Assembly (NCBI RefSeq): GCF_016097555.1
Contig: NC_054712.1
Coordinates: forward strand, 36,554,806-36,618,805
Origin: Gigantopelta aegis
Taxonomy: Eukaryota > Mollusca > Gastropoda > Neomphalida > Peltospiridae
Length of the DNA: 64,000 nt
Direction: 5' to 3'
Positions within the stretch are counted from its first letter, which is position 1; every line of letters starts with the position of its first letter. A program made the position numbers and the translations under genes. Positions 28,101-41,100 of this stretch are shown in pieces. The notes beneath the pieces are model-generated. The model ran no database searches, was not told where the DNA came from, and worked only from the letters and a program-made list of their open reading frames with translations.

Positions 28101-31100
28101 AGTGGAAAAATATATGGGGCAAGTGAATATCTGATTGGCACTTGAGAAAAAAAAATTGAGTACATTTAAAGGACATATTATTTATTTTTTCCTGCATAAA
28201 TCGGTTTCTAACATTCTTTCCATGGCTTGTTTTACGAAATGACATCCCATTTGACGAAATGACATCAATTTCTTAAGTCTATTGAAGGATAACATTCAGT
28301 TTTTTAGTGACATTGTCCAATCAGAAAGTTTGTAATTATGTTTCATGAGTTCTAGCCACAATTTTATCAATCAGAATTGATATGTCATTTTAATTTTAAT
28401 AAATAATTAAAATAAAAAAGCCACTTTTAAAAGTTCACCTTGAAAATGAAGTGACAAATGCTGAGAAGTCCTTCTGCTTTATATGCATCCACAAGACAGC
28501 ATCCTGCATCCTAATAAAGGTATAATACACATATCAAAAACATCAGTGAACATATAGGGCCAACAAAGCCCGTTTCAGTCTTAAACGCAAGCACATATAT
28601 TTGCAATGTTTAAACACTAAAAACTGGCTTTGTAAGTTCAGCCGATAATGTCATGTAGAAAATGTCAGCCTATAAAATATACAACCAAAGACAAGCAATC
28701 CACATGTCTATCTGTATGTCTAGTATATGTTTAAAAGCAGAAGCTGTATAGAAATGAATGAACGAATAGAGGGATGGAGGAAGGAAGGAAAGAATATTTA
28801 AGGACACATCAATACAACAATAACTCGGTTATTGAGTCTCAGTCAAAGGTATGTGAATCAATGAACTGACAATACAAATTAATTAACATCATATGGTCAC
28901 TTTCAAAACACCGATGCCATATAACCGTGAAATAAAATGTGTTGAGTGCGTCGTTAAATAAAACATTTCCTTCCTTCCTTTCAAAACAGTGTAATAGACA
29001 CTGAAATTTGAAAAAAAAAGCACTTCTTCTTCCAAATATTTTTTTTTTATAACTCCGATATGAGTTACTTTAAAATAAACCAAAAACTTACCTCCAATCC
29101 TCCCCTCCCCCCAAAAAACAAAAACCCATTAAAGCTGTCAGGTGTTACAAACCTAGTGCAATGGATACATTTTAACTGAATATTTTGTGAAGTCTTCCAA
29201 AATTCCAAAAACTATCACTAGTGATAGAATTAAAACAAATGAAATTATTATGTTACCGTGTCACCACATTTCTCCTCAGATGTCAGCAATGACATAACCT
29301 TGTCTAAAGTCTTCAGTGTTTCCTACAAGAAACAAAACACAAATCCAGTTCTACACATGAATATCTATGGTCTGACCATTTTCCAACCTCTAATATTCGT
29401 AAACTGTAAAAAAGCAAACAAAATAGTTTAACACCAGCTGATTAAAAACTGACAACCAGCTGAAATCTTTTGCAACCGCAAAAAATAAAGAATGTAACTT
29501 AAAGCTTTGAAGTATATGCATGGGTGGGGGTGGGGTGGGGTTACAGATTCATTGCTAAAATGTTGTATGCATTTTAATTGTCTGTACAGACTTTATGCAA
29601 TATCAGGGCTATCTAGGGGGGGGGGGGGGGGGAGATGCGGTGGTGGCGGCAGGCCACAATTTTTTTTTTTTATCTTCTGAACCGTTTAAGTTTTAGACTA
29701 TTAACTACTCAGTTGCCCCCCAGAACATAAACCGTACAGAAATTAACAAAGAAATGACCACTTTAGAAAATATATAATATGTCAATTTCCCCCATTTAGT
29801 TTAGAATACAGACATTTTATAATTAAAAATAATGGGCCAACTAATCATTATAATAAAATTAATGGACAGTAAAAGGTTACAGTTGTCTTTAAATGAAAGA
29901 ATAAAATCAGGAACCAATCTTTCAACTGGTTCAGCTAAGGTAGAAATAGAATTAAGAACAAACCTTTTGATTAGTTGACCTGATGTTGAAGAATTAAGAA
30001 CAAACCTATCGATTGGTTGAGCTAATGTAGAATTAAGAACAAAACTTTTGAATGGTCGAACTGATGTAAAAGAATTAAGAACAAACCTTTTGACTGGTTG
30101 AGCTGATGCAGAAGAATTTAGGACAAACCTTTTGATTGGTTGAGCTGATATAGAAGGAGAAGGCCTTGGCAGCAGTTTCTCTGATTGTCAGCTGGGAGTG
30201 GGAGACCAGAGAGAAAACGACGTTGTCGATGTTACGACTCACAACGTCTGGCATCACAAAATCTGTCTGAAAAACATTCAACAGTAGTGCTGTTTAGATG
30301 ATCTATTATTATAATAATTTAAAAAATTTGATTGGTTAGGATCCAATGATGTCACAATTAATTACGTAATCCAAGCAAAACATTTTATTCAGTATTGCAC
30401 TGTCATTAGCTATGCAAAATTTAAGAGATTGCTACACAATTCTAAAATGTTAAACAGTAGCTGCTAATCAATTTTTAATAGACTAAAAGCATCGCTAATC
30501 ACAATTTTTTCTCGTCTGGGGCGAGCGAATGAGTACTTTTGGCCAGCCCTGCATACCATGGCCGTGGTATACCAGTCGTGGTGCATTGAGATGAAAAATA
30601 GCCCAATGGGCCCACCGACGTGAATCGATCCCAAACCGCCCACACATCAAACGAGCGCTGTACCACTGGGCTATATCCCACCCACACACATAATATAAGG
30701 ACTGCAGTAGGTGGCCTCCAACTCATCCAGGAACAAACCAACTATACTACTCAAAAGAATTTAAGGGTCAAAAATTTATAACCAAATAAGTTTCAGAGTG
30801 TATTAGATTGATGATGTAAACTACACCAAATTTTTTATTTATTGTTCCATATTTACAAAAAACCACAAATAAACGTCACTGTATACAAGAAAGTCACATG
30901 ACATGCTGTCAAAGTTGAAGGTTGCCAAACATGGATTTTACACATTAGAACATTCGTTTAATAGTGTGTAAATCCACCCCTGGCGCGAATACACTCGACA
31001 CATCGTTGCCTCATGCTGTTGATCAGACATCTGAAGAACTCTTGGGGAATGGCCTGCCACTCTGCCATAAGAAGTTGACCCAAATCATGAAGGTTGGCCG

Positions 31101-34100
31101 GAGGGGCATGGTTATCCCGAACTCTCCTGCCTAATTTATCCCAGGCGTTCTCTATTGGGGCCAAGTCAGGCGAATATGCTGGCCAATCCATCCTGGCGAT
31201 ACCTTGTTGTCTGAGAAAGTCTGTTACCACCCTGGCGCGGTGGGGTCTGGCATTGTCATCCTGCAGAACTGCCCCGCTGCCAATCTGCTGAAGGCCTGGG
31301 AGAACCAACGGCCGGATAATCTCATTTAGATAGTGGATTCCATTCAGATTGCCATCCACCACATAGAGGGGGGTCCTGTGGTGGATAGAGATGCCGCCCC
31401 ACACCATGACGCTGCCACCACCGAACCGGTGACGTTGTCTAACGTTAACGTCAGCGAAGCGCTCCCCAGGACGTCTGTAGACACGAACCCGACCGTCATT
31501 GAACTGGAGACTAAACCTGGACTCATCAGTGAACATCACTCGACCCCACTGAACACGTTGCCACCGCAGATGAAGCGTGCACCAGTGACGTCTGGCCGTT
31601 CTGTGACGTGGTAGGAGTGGTGGTCGAACAGCCTGGCGAAGGCAGCGTAGATTATTGGCTCTCAGACGATTGCGTATGGTTTGATCAGACACTCGAGTTC
31701 CAGTCGCAGTCCGCAGATTGTCACGTAATCAGCGTGCAGTGGTTGTGCGTTGACGTAGAGCCATATTGGTGATGTAGCGGTCCTCTCTATTTGTAGTGCT
31801 TCAGGGTCTTCCCGAACGCGGACGATTTCGAACAGAATTCGTTGCTTGGTACCGTTGCCACAGTCGGCCAACGACACTCTGACTGACACCAAGTCTCAGA
31901 GCAACATTTCTTTGCGTATTGTCATCCTGAAGCCAAGCAATAGCCCTTCCTCGATCTTCGATAGTCAGTTGAAGTCGTACCATTGTCGAATTTGGAGTGT
32001 GCACCGTACACGAACGCAAGCTCCAATTATACGGAAATTCAGCATTGGGAACATGGAATACACGTGCAAAGCATGCAAATGAAGCGCTTTGTGAAAAAGC
32101 AAGTTATGGGCACTTAGCTGACCTTTCGCTTTCGCCCTAATTTACGTGCAAATGTAAGCATGTTTTCGCCATTAGAACTAGTCGACAGTGTCAATGACAG
32201 TGGATTTTAATTCCTTTATGGGTTGCTTAGACCCACTTTCGTCAAAATGGAACAATACCATGCGTGACATTATGGTCTAGCTAATATAATTGACATTCAG
32301 AAAATAATGTCGAAAATATCGTCTGACCCTTAAATTCTTTTGAGTAGTATACATATATACACATACTTTTCCTACATATTAGCCAATCTCATGCAAAACA
32401 TTATTCAGTGGTTCAAGAATAATACCATAAAAGTATTGTCAACTGCAGAATTACCTCCGAATCCATCCTTTCCAACAGAAATTGATAGAGCAACGAACTG
32501 ATTGCTGAAATGTAAAAAAACAAAGCAAGTAAAATAAATAGATTCATAAACAAAGAATGCATAATTATAATTATAATCCTGTGTTTAATTTCAATAATTT
32601 ATCATTACACATGTACAAAACTGTGACCCAAATATTCTCTAAGGTCAAAGACAGAATCTAATTTTACCCACTTTGTGGGAAGGTAGGCAATGGTTTATTT
32701 AACGACACATTCAACACATTATATTTACAGTTAAATGGCGTCAGACATATGGTTACGGACCACACAGATATTGAGGCAGGAAACCTGCTGTTGCCACTTC
32801 ATGGGCTACTCTTTTTGATTAGCAGCAAGGGATCTTTTATATGCACTGTCACGGGGATCCTATAATACCCGTAACTGAATAAAACACGATTATCCAAATA
32901 TCTCTCCTAACTGTATATCTAATAGATCTCTCTGTATCGGGCAGTGTATACCCGAGTAGCTCGGCTCTAGGTATATCAGAGATACGATCTTATATAAAGT
33001 ATATGAATATATAGCACGTTTAGTTCACTAGAAAACACAACAAAAACACAATACACTTTGGAATCTGTATTAATACTACGCTGACAAATGTACTGCCGCA
33101 GTAGTTAATTAACAACAACAATATAATAACAACCCAGAACTAATCACTTAATTAGTTAATCACTAGGTGTCTAGTTTACACAATATTCTAATCACTTCAC
33201 CGTGACACAACACACACACATGTGATAATTGACAAACGCTTCCAGGGGAACTTAATTAATAAAGGAATTACAACTCTATTCCTAACTGGTTAATTTTTAA
33301 TTAACCCTTAACTACTCATTCAGTAACCTTGTAATACTGGTACATATCACCATAAAGACAATAACCTACAGTTTACCTAGGTCCTCTAGGATGACTGGTT
33401 AAGCTTTAATAATTTTAGACAGTGAAGCATACAATTTACTTCGTCAGTTTACCGGAAACACTGTCTAAATAATATTGGTATAATACAGTATTAAAATATT
33501 TAAAGTCACATCAATCACATCAAGGTTATACAACAAAGCAGAAATAATATATTTACCAGTCCGGACGGACAACGTTCCCCCTGGAAGCCTTCCTATGTTT
33601 CTCCCCGATAACTCTAAATCCTAGCTATTTATTACAAAAAGCCGAATATCGCCTGGGGGCACAACGCGGCACCTCACGTATCATGAGATATTGCTACAAC
33701 TCCTGGAGACGTATTTTTCTCTTAGAAGACCAGACTGGTCGTCGCCTAGTTCGCCAGCAATACCCCAATCGTACCGAACTCGCGGAGGTATTACGTAACT
33801 ACTGGCCACATGGCCTCCGCACCTGGTCTGGGTGTGTATTGCGAACAGCTCGACCACCGTTGCGCGGAGGTATTACGTAACAAAGTGCCCACCTAGTCTA
33901 AGTGCATATTGGGACTGCACACGGCCCTCTAAAACAATTAATATCGCCACAGGCGAAAAGAAATTAAGAGCATGTTCCGTCACATGCACCATCCCATAGA
34001 CAGGATAGCACATACCACGGCCCTGCTAAAGTGAGAAATTAGCCCAATCGCCACTGATGGAGGCGATGGGACAGGACAAGGGAGGCCATGTGCCCCCCAC

Positions 34101-37100
34101 TTTTCAGAGAGCTTTTTGCTTTAAATATTTACACCTTTATAATAGCGTAAAAGTGTGTGACAAACATAAAAGTGTCAAGCCGCCATACACACACTTTTTG
34201 GCACCGTACGCCACTGAATTAATGTTAGATATATAATTGTAAGACTGTGAGGTGACATAATAAGTTAGCTGGATTTTAAAAAGATGGTAAATTTTTATTT
34301 TATTAATGGGTTTTTTTATTTTATAAATGGAATATACTATGAAGTCAGCATTCTTAGCGTAGGTATTTCACAAGCAGAAATCACAACAAGCATTTAACAC
34401 GACGCTGAAATCAACAGCACCAACATGGCACAAATTATGAAATTGGTGGGAATGGGGAATTGGTGGGTTACTTAAAAAAAATGTTTTTAAAAAAGAAAGC
34501 ATGATTAGCTGGATTGAAAGAAAGAAATGTTTTATTTAACAACGCACTCAACACATTTTATTTACGGTTATATGGCATCAGGCATATGGTTAAGGGCCAC
34601 ACAGATTTTGAGAGTAAACCCGCTGTCGCCACTACATGGGCTACTCTTTCCGATTAGCAGCAAGGGATCTTTTATTTGCGTTTCCCACAGGCTGGATAGC
34701 ACAAACCATGGCCTTTGTTGAACCAGTTACGGATCACTGGTCGGTGCAAGTGGTTTACACCTACCCATTGAGCCTTGCGGAGCACTCACTCAGGGTTTGG
34801 AGTCGGTATCTGGATTAAAAATCCCATGCCTCGACTGGGATCAGAACCCAGTACCTACCAGCCTGTAGACCAATGGCCTAACCACTACGCCACCGAGGCC
34901 GGTCCATTAGCTGGATTGAAGGCAAACACTTAACTGTTTTCAACCCACTACCCCACTTATTTTGGTTTGATTTGTGTAATACTGATGCTGGGTAAAGGCC
35001 TGCAAGCGAGTGCTTTACCACTGAGCTACGTCTCGCCTCCCCACTATGTGAGAACAATCATATGGCAGCCTACGACTTGTTAACACATGCGCGTGTATCT
35101 CACCTGCAATAGCCCCATCCTTAGATTGCCATGGTGCTTCAGGATCCAAGCAAACCTAAAACAATTATATTTTTAATTAAAGCTGACAAATTTAAAGCAT
35201 ATACAAACAAATATTCAAGAACTGAACTTAAAATAATTTTATTTGATTTTCAAAACAAACTAAGACCTTGAAGTTGAATCAAGAAAACTCAAGTGTCTAT
35301 TTTTTTGTATAGTTTTTTTTATTTAACGACGCACTCAACACTTTATTTACAGTTATATGGTGTCAGATATGTGGTTACCGTTAAGAACCATACAAATATT
35401 GAGAGAGGAAACCTGCTGTCGCCACTTCAAGGGCTACTCTTTTCGATTAGCAGCAAGGGATCTTTTATATGCACCATCCCACAGACAGGGTAGTACATAC
35501 CACAGCGTTTGATATACCAGCCGTGGTGTATTGGCTGAAAAGAGAAATAGCCCAATGGACCCACCAACAGGGATCGATCCCAGACTGATTGCGCATCAAG
35601 CAAGCGCTTTACCACTGGGCTACGTCCCGCCCTTCAAGTGTCTAATCACATGTAGTTTAAAAATAGCTCCCAGAGAGATTAATATAACAACTTGCAGAAA
35701 AACACGGCAAAAAAGGAGACAAAGATGGGGGATAATTTATCAATTCTTGCAATTAAAAAAAACAAAACAAGTTTGAGCAAAAATAAATCCTGAGGCGAAA
35801 TTAAATTTCCTCAGTTAAAATACACTTTTCCCTGGCATTTGTGTTTCTGATATTTCTTCACTAAAATTACATTGGCAAACAATTTTACTTCAGCTTTACA
35901 TCAACAACCCTTGCAATTAAGAAAATGTCCACCTCAAAAAAAAACCCCTGCTAATATAAAAAAAAACCTGAAAAAAATGCAGTGGAGAATTAAAAACACA
36001 GCAGCAATCTCCACGGCATTGCCGATTGCTGTCGGCAAATTACAGGGGTTGCATCAACACTGCTGAATGTTACATATGAATTGCAAGCACTGTATTAACA
36101 ACATAGGATAGACAAAATCAAAAATGATTTCCATTCTTACCATGACAAGATCATTAAATAAAACATCTCTAGCCTTGTTTGGAAGGCCATCTACTATGGC
36201 TCCCAGGCGGCTGCAGGTTGCCTTGCGTATAGGAGACCAAACATCTGTTATACACAGCAGTAGGAGACCCTAAATATCAAGTGAAAAATAGTTAGAGACA
36301 TCAACTTAAACACAGTGTCTGGTAACCCATGTTTAGGACAGTTTTTAAACCTAATGTTAGAACAAAGTGATATTACAGAAGACAATTATACCAGATAAAG
36401 TGGTCGATGGAAAGTGCAACTTCTTACCTTGTGTTTAAGGTGAGCGATCACTCAAACCCGCCATCACCCGTGTAAAATGAATTTTAGGTACTGTATGCTA
36501 TCAACCCAATCTGATTAAAATTAGCTCTACTGGGTCTAACCAGTAGATCTAACAGCATTGCATGGACTCTCATGTCCAGGTGACATTTCATCTATAAATA
36601 ACAATTTAAATATCGACCAATTACACTTCGCCTTTTATAGCGTTATTCAGGAGCATACAAATTCTAAAAATATAAGGCTAGACTATTTATGCAATAGGCG
36701 AACTTGTTGGTCTATTTCAACATTAAAAAAAAAAAAAAAGGGGGGAAAAAGTGCAGTAATAAACTTTCGATTGTATACTAGTATAAACAGATTTTATGGC
36801 TATACCATCGCGTTTTTTTTTTGTCTTGAAACAAATTTTATATAAAATTTTATATTGCAATTAGTTTCCGGCATACTTTGTAATTCACTCGAATTATTTC
36901 GTATACCCTTGGCATAATCCCGAATGTATTCAAATTCTTTTCAAATCAATGGAATGATTTTGCAAGTAAGGTTTTGATTGGTTGAATGAAAGGTCAACTG
37001 GACATGAGCTCCAACAGGCTGCTGTTAGATCCACATGTAATAGTGGAGCTAATTTTAATTAGATTGGCTATCAACTCACCCACCTAGCAAAAAGTAATGC

Positions 37101-38038
37101 AGTCCTACACAAATACAAGTAAATCCCATTCTCTCTTTCATTGTGAAACAGTTTAAGAAATTACACTTTTGCAATAAATTATAAACTAACTTCCACATTA
37201 AAAAAATATTTCTCGATACTCGTACATACCAGTTCATTATATTTATTTTTTATGGATGCTGGCCTTTTTAAGCTAATGTACATGTATGTAACCACAGATT
37301 AAAAAATTAATCTATTACTAAATGAAATCAAAGCTATTTGTCCTGTTTCTACAAAATATCAATGTTGAGTCCTCTAATTGTCATGAATTCTTTTTATGTC
37401 CATTAAAGATGGGGGTTGGGGGGGGGGGGGGAGAGAGATACAGGTCACCTACTGTATAAAACATTTATCCATGTTTTTTCTCTCACTTGCCTGCATATTT
37501 GAAATGCAAGACCTGGGTTATCACAAATTTATCAAGTTTACAAATCCCAGTATTTTTATTACTAAATCCCTTCACAGATTTACTGAAACATGCACTTGTT
37601 TGTTCATTTGTATCAATATTCTTATTATAATGCACTTGTGTATTAAAGGGACATACCCAAGTTTTTAAACACTAAGGCATATTTGTTATTATTAGAGCCG
37701 TTTGTGATAACTAAAATCATACTTTACCTTTTCAGTTAGATTATCCATTTCTGTACATTCAAAGTGTTTTTGGTCATCCTGGTGTTTTTAATATCACAAG
37801 TCCATTTTTAGAGGGTATTTCTTCATTTCAAAGTCAGAAACTCATGTTTCAGTCAATTGTAACTTTATCCAAATGTGTTACAGGTTTGTAGATTAACTAA
37901 ACTTAGTCTGTCCCTTTAATAGATTAATAGCAAAGGATCGGCCAACTGGCCATTTTTATAAACAGACTTCTTCATGAATCAAGACTAAATACAAACATGC
38001 AATAAAGTGGGAACTAAGAATGAGGTTAGGAGACAAGG

Positions 38039-38114
<76 letters not shown>

Positions 38115-41100
38115 ACTAAACTTAGTGAGCATTTCGATCTAATTAAAATTAGCTCCACTATTACATGTGATCTAACAGCAGCCAGTTGGAGCTCATGTCC
38201 ACCAATCAAAACCTTACTTTAGAATCATGCCAGTGATTTGAAAATAATTTGAAAATATTCCAAATTATCCTGAGAGTATACGATATGTTTCATGTGAATT
38301 ACGAATGCCTTATTTAGACCAGTAGAACTAATTTTAATCAGATTGCTAACAACACTGCGTAGTCTCCAATGTCCAAGTAACATTTCGTCTGTAATAATAA
38401 TTTAAATATTGACCAATCACACTTCGGCTTTTATAACGTTGTTTGGGAGCATACAAATTCTAAAAATATCGGGCGAGTCTATTTTAGTGGCCGCAGTACA
38501 GCGAACCATACCAATACGTAAGGGATGGGTTATCAGTCTTCAATTTAGCATTAAAATTTATTTATTTATTTATTTTTAAACCCCCCCCCACCTAAATCAG
38601 TCTTAAGTTTTACATTACAAATTATTTATTTTATAAAATAAAACATGTTTTAAGGCATTCGTAATTCACACGAAACATGTCATATACCCTCAGGATAATT
38701 TGGAATGTTTTCAAATTATTTTTAAATCACTGGCATGATTCTGCAGTGAGGTTTTGATTGGTGGACATGAGCTCCAACTGGCTGCTGTTAGATCCACATG
38801 TAATAGTGGAGCTAATTTTAATTAGATTGTGTGCATTTTCATGGGTTGAAACTAGGGTCTGTCCCTTTAAGGGGAGATAATCTAGATTAGTCGGTAGAGA
38901 ACACACTTAAGGTACTTGGTTCCAAGGATCAAATTCCATCGCTGGACCTATTCTTTGATATATTTTTTTAATTTTAAATGAGCCTAAATTTTTGGAGGTT
39001 TTAGCAGGTGACACTTTATTACACCTGCTAGGTTTAAAAAGTGGACTCTGGGTTTTTACTTTTTGCAGGCTAATATTTCAAGCCCTGAGTGCAGGACAGT
39101 TTGCAGAAATATTACAACATAAAAAATATTATAACAAAGTAATAGAACCTGACCTTGACAGACTGGAAAGTACTGGGTTGGATGAGCTCATGGTGGTGAG
39201 ACTGTAGCCAGGACAAAATGTGGACAACACTTCGGTTTCTCACAACAGGCAATGCCGATGCTGAAAATCAAGTGGAAATTTATTAAATAGTAGTAAATGC
39301 AACTTTAAATAAGGCAGCATGCCATCATTTTTAACTGCTGTGTACTTGACTTTAAAGGAAAAAACGACTGCTGACAATGTTTTTTTCAAGCAGTTTTATT
39401 TGTTATTTATGTTCAAGATTTTGCACAACTCTATAAAGTACATGTACATTTACTGACTGTTTAACTTATTACAACATGCCTTTACCATCTGTTATATTAT
39501 TACCACTATTTAATAAGTTACTTTAAAAAACAAAAACATTTCATATATTTGTTTAACACCCAATAGCCAAATAGAATATAGTATTCATGCTGGGTTGTTG
39601 TAAACATTCATTTCATTAATTATTAATAAAAATAATTAATGCAAAAGACATCAATGTCAACAAAAATCGTGCAGGTATTTGATAATCAAGGCTTTAAATT
39701 CATTCTGTAGTGTGGAAAGCAATCTTTGCTTTTCAGATTCAAAGATGGAAGCAAAAAAAAAAAAAAAAAAAAAACGCTAGTAGTTGAGAAGCTCTAGAAT
39801 TCTTGTATCTCAAATTTAGACTTGTGGGTTTTTTAACAGCAATGTGGAAGGCTTGAGACAAACACAGGGCTGGCTTTGGGTTAATACAAAGTTTCGCCAA
39901 ATTATCTATTGAACTTCAAAAATGGCAAAAAAAAACAAAGTTATTTTTAAATAAAATGTAGTAAAATTATTTCATCAACTTAAAATATAATTCGCCAATT
40001 GTTTTCAAAATTCGCAATTGGCGAAAATGGCGACTGTTATTACCTCTAATAAATTAAACATTCTCAATATTTCTAGAGTACTGTCAAAAATAAAATGGAC
40101 AACAGAAGCTGATTATTAAAAAGCATATTGTACGTGTTGAGCAACATTTGCTGCCTGCCTCTTGTCAATTGCCAACGTTGGATAATTACCATTTGTAATC
40201 AGCTTGACATAGCCATCTATAACGGCAGGTGTGGGTCTTAAAAGCAGAAACCTATTAAAAAAAGACGTCAATTTTTAAACAAAATGTAAAATAATCATGA
40301 TACATAGACACATAACATTACAAATATATGACAGCAGGGCACAATATTTCATATGAACTCTTGTTGTTTGCCTGTTGGTTATGCAACTTTTAATCATGTG
40401 AACTGCTAAATGGTTACATGGTGAACTGCTATGTTGTAAAATTAAATATTGAAAACAGGTGGGTTTTTTATGCTTGGTGTGTATCATGTCAGTAACAAAA
40501 TATAATCTCTTTAAAAAAAGAAAAGAAGTTAATTTAAAATACATTTTGAATGACAATGTAATATAGAACCATTGTATAACACAGGGTGTTAGGATTAACG
40601 GCAACTCACTGGTTACACAAATATAATTTCTGTAACCCAAACAAATGGCTACTTAAACCTAGGTAAGAATTTTTTTTATATGTACCAACTTTTGGTTACC
40701 TAATCAGGCATTTGAATGTGGGGATTCTGCCAGAATCATAATATAAATAATAATATAGATATTTTCAGATTCCATCTCATAATTTTACGCTTCAGACCCA
40801 AAATCTGAGATTCGCAGTCTATGCATGGAATCGTGCTAAATTCTGTCTGCTAAATTGTCTTTTTTAATTGTGCCCTGTAATACTGACATGCATACCGTTA
40901 CATCATATGATTGTATAACAAAATACCCATATTAATTAGTGAATCCGTGAAGGGCTTTTTAGTAATAAAAAATAATGGTAACTGAAATTAATTTTAAAAA
41001 AAGTACCATTTAATAAAGATATCCAGCAGATTGTTGAATCCTGTTTTCTGTCCTTGTGGCGACACCGGAATGCAAGTCAAATCTTTGACACAGTCTTTGT

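Noticed and set aside
29880..30128. CRISPR-like array
   Set aside because: Units vary and have no unique spacers; eukaryotic minisatellite.
31333..31614. Plus-strand ORFs inside Tc1 copy 1
   Set aside because: Shadow of the high-GC transposase on the other strand. The same applies to 52925-53267.
37985..38222. Arg-Glu and Ser-Leu repeat ORFs, also at 56643-56966
   Set aside because: Both strands of GA/CT microsatellites; no splice or homology support.
40125..40189. Extension of solenoid exon 2 to a donor at CAACAC/GTACAA
   Set aside because: The open frame continues, but its phase does not join exon 3, whereas the GTAATT donor at 40189 does.
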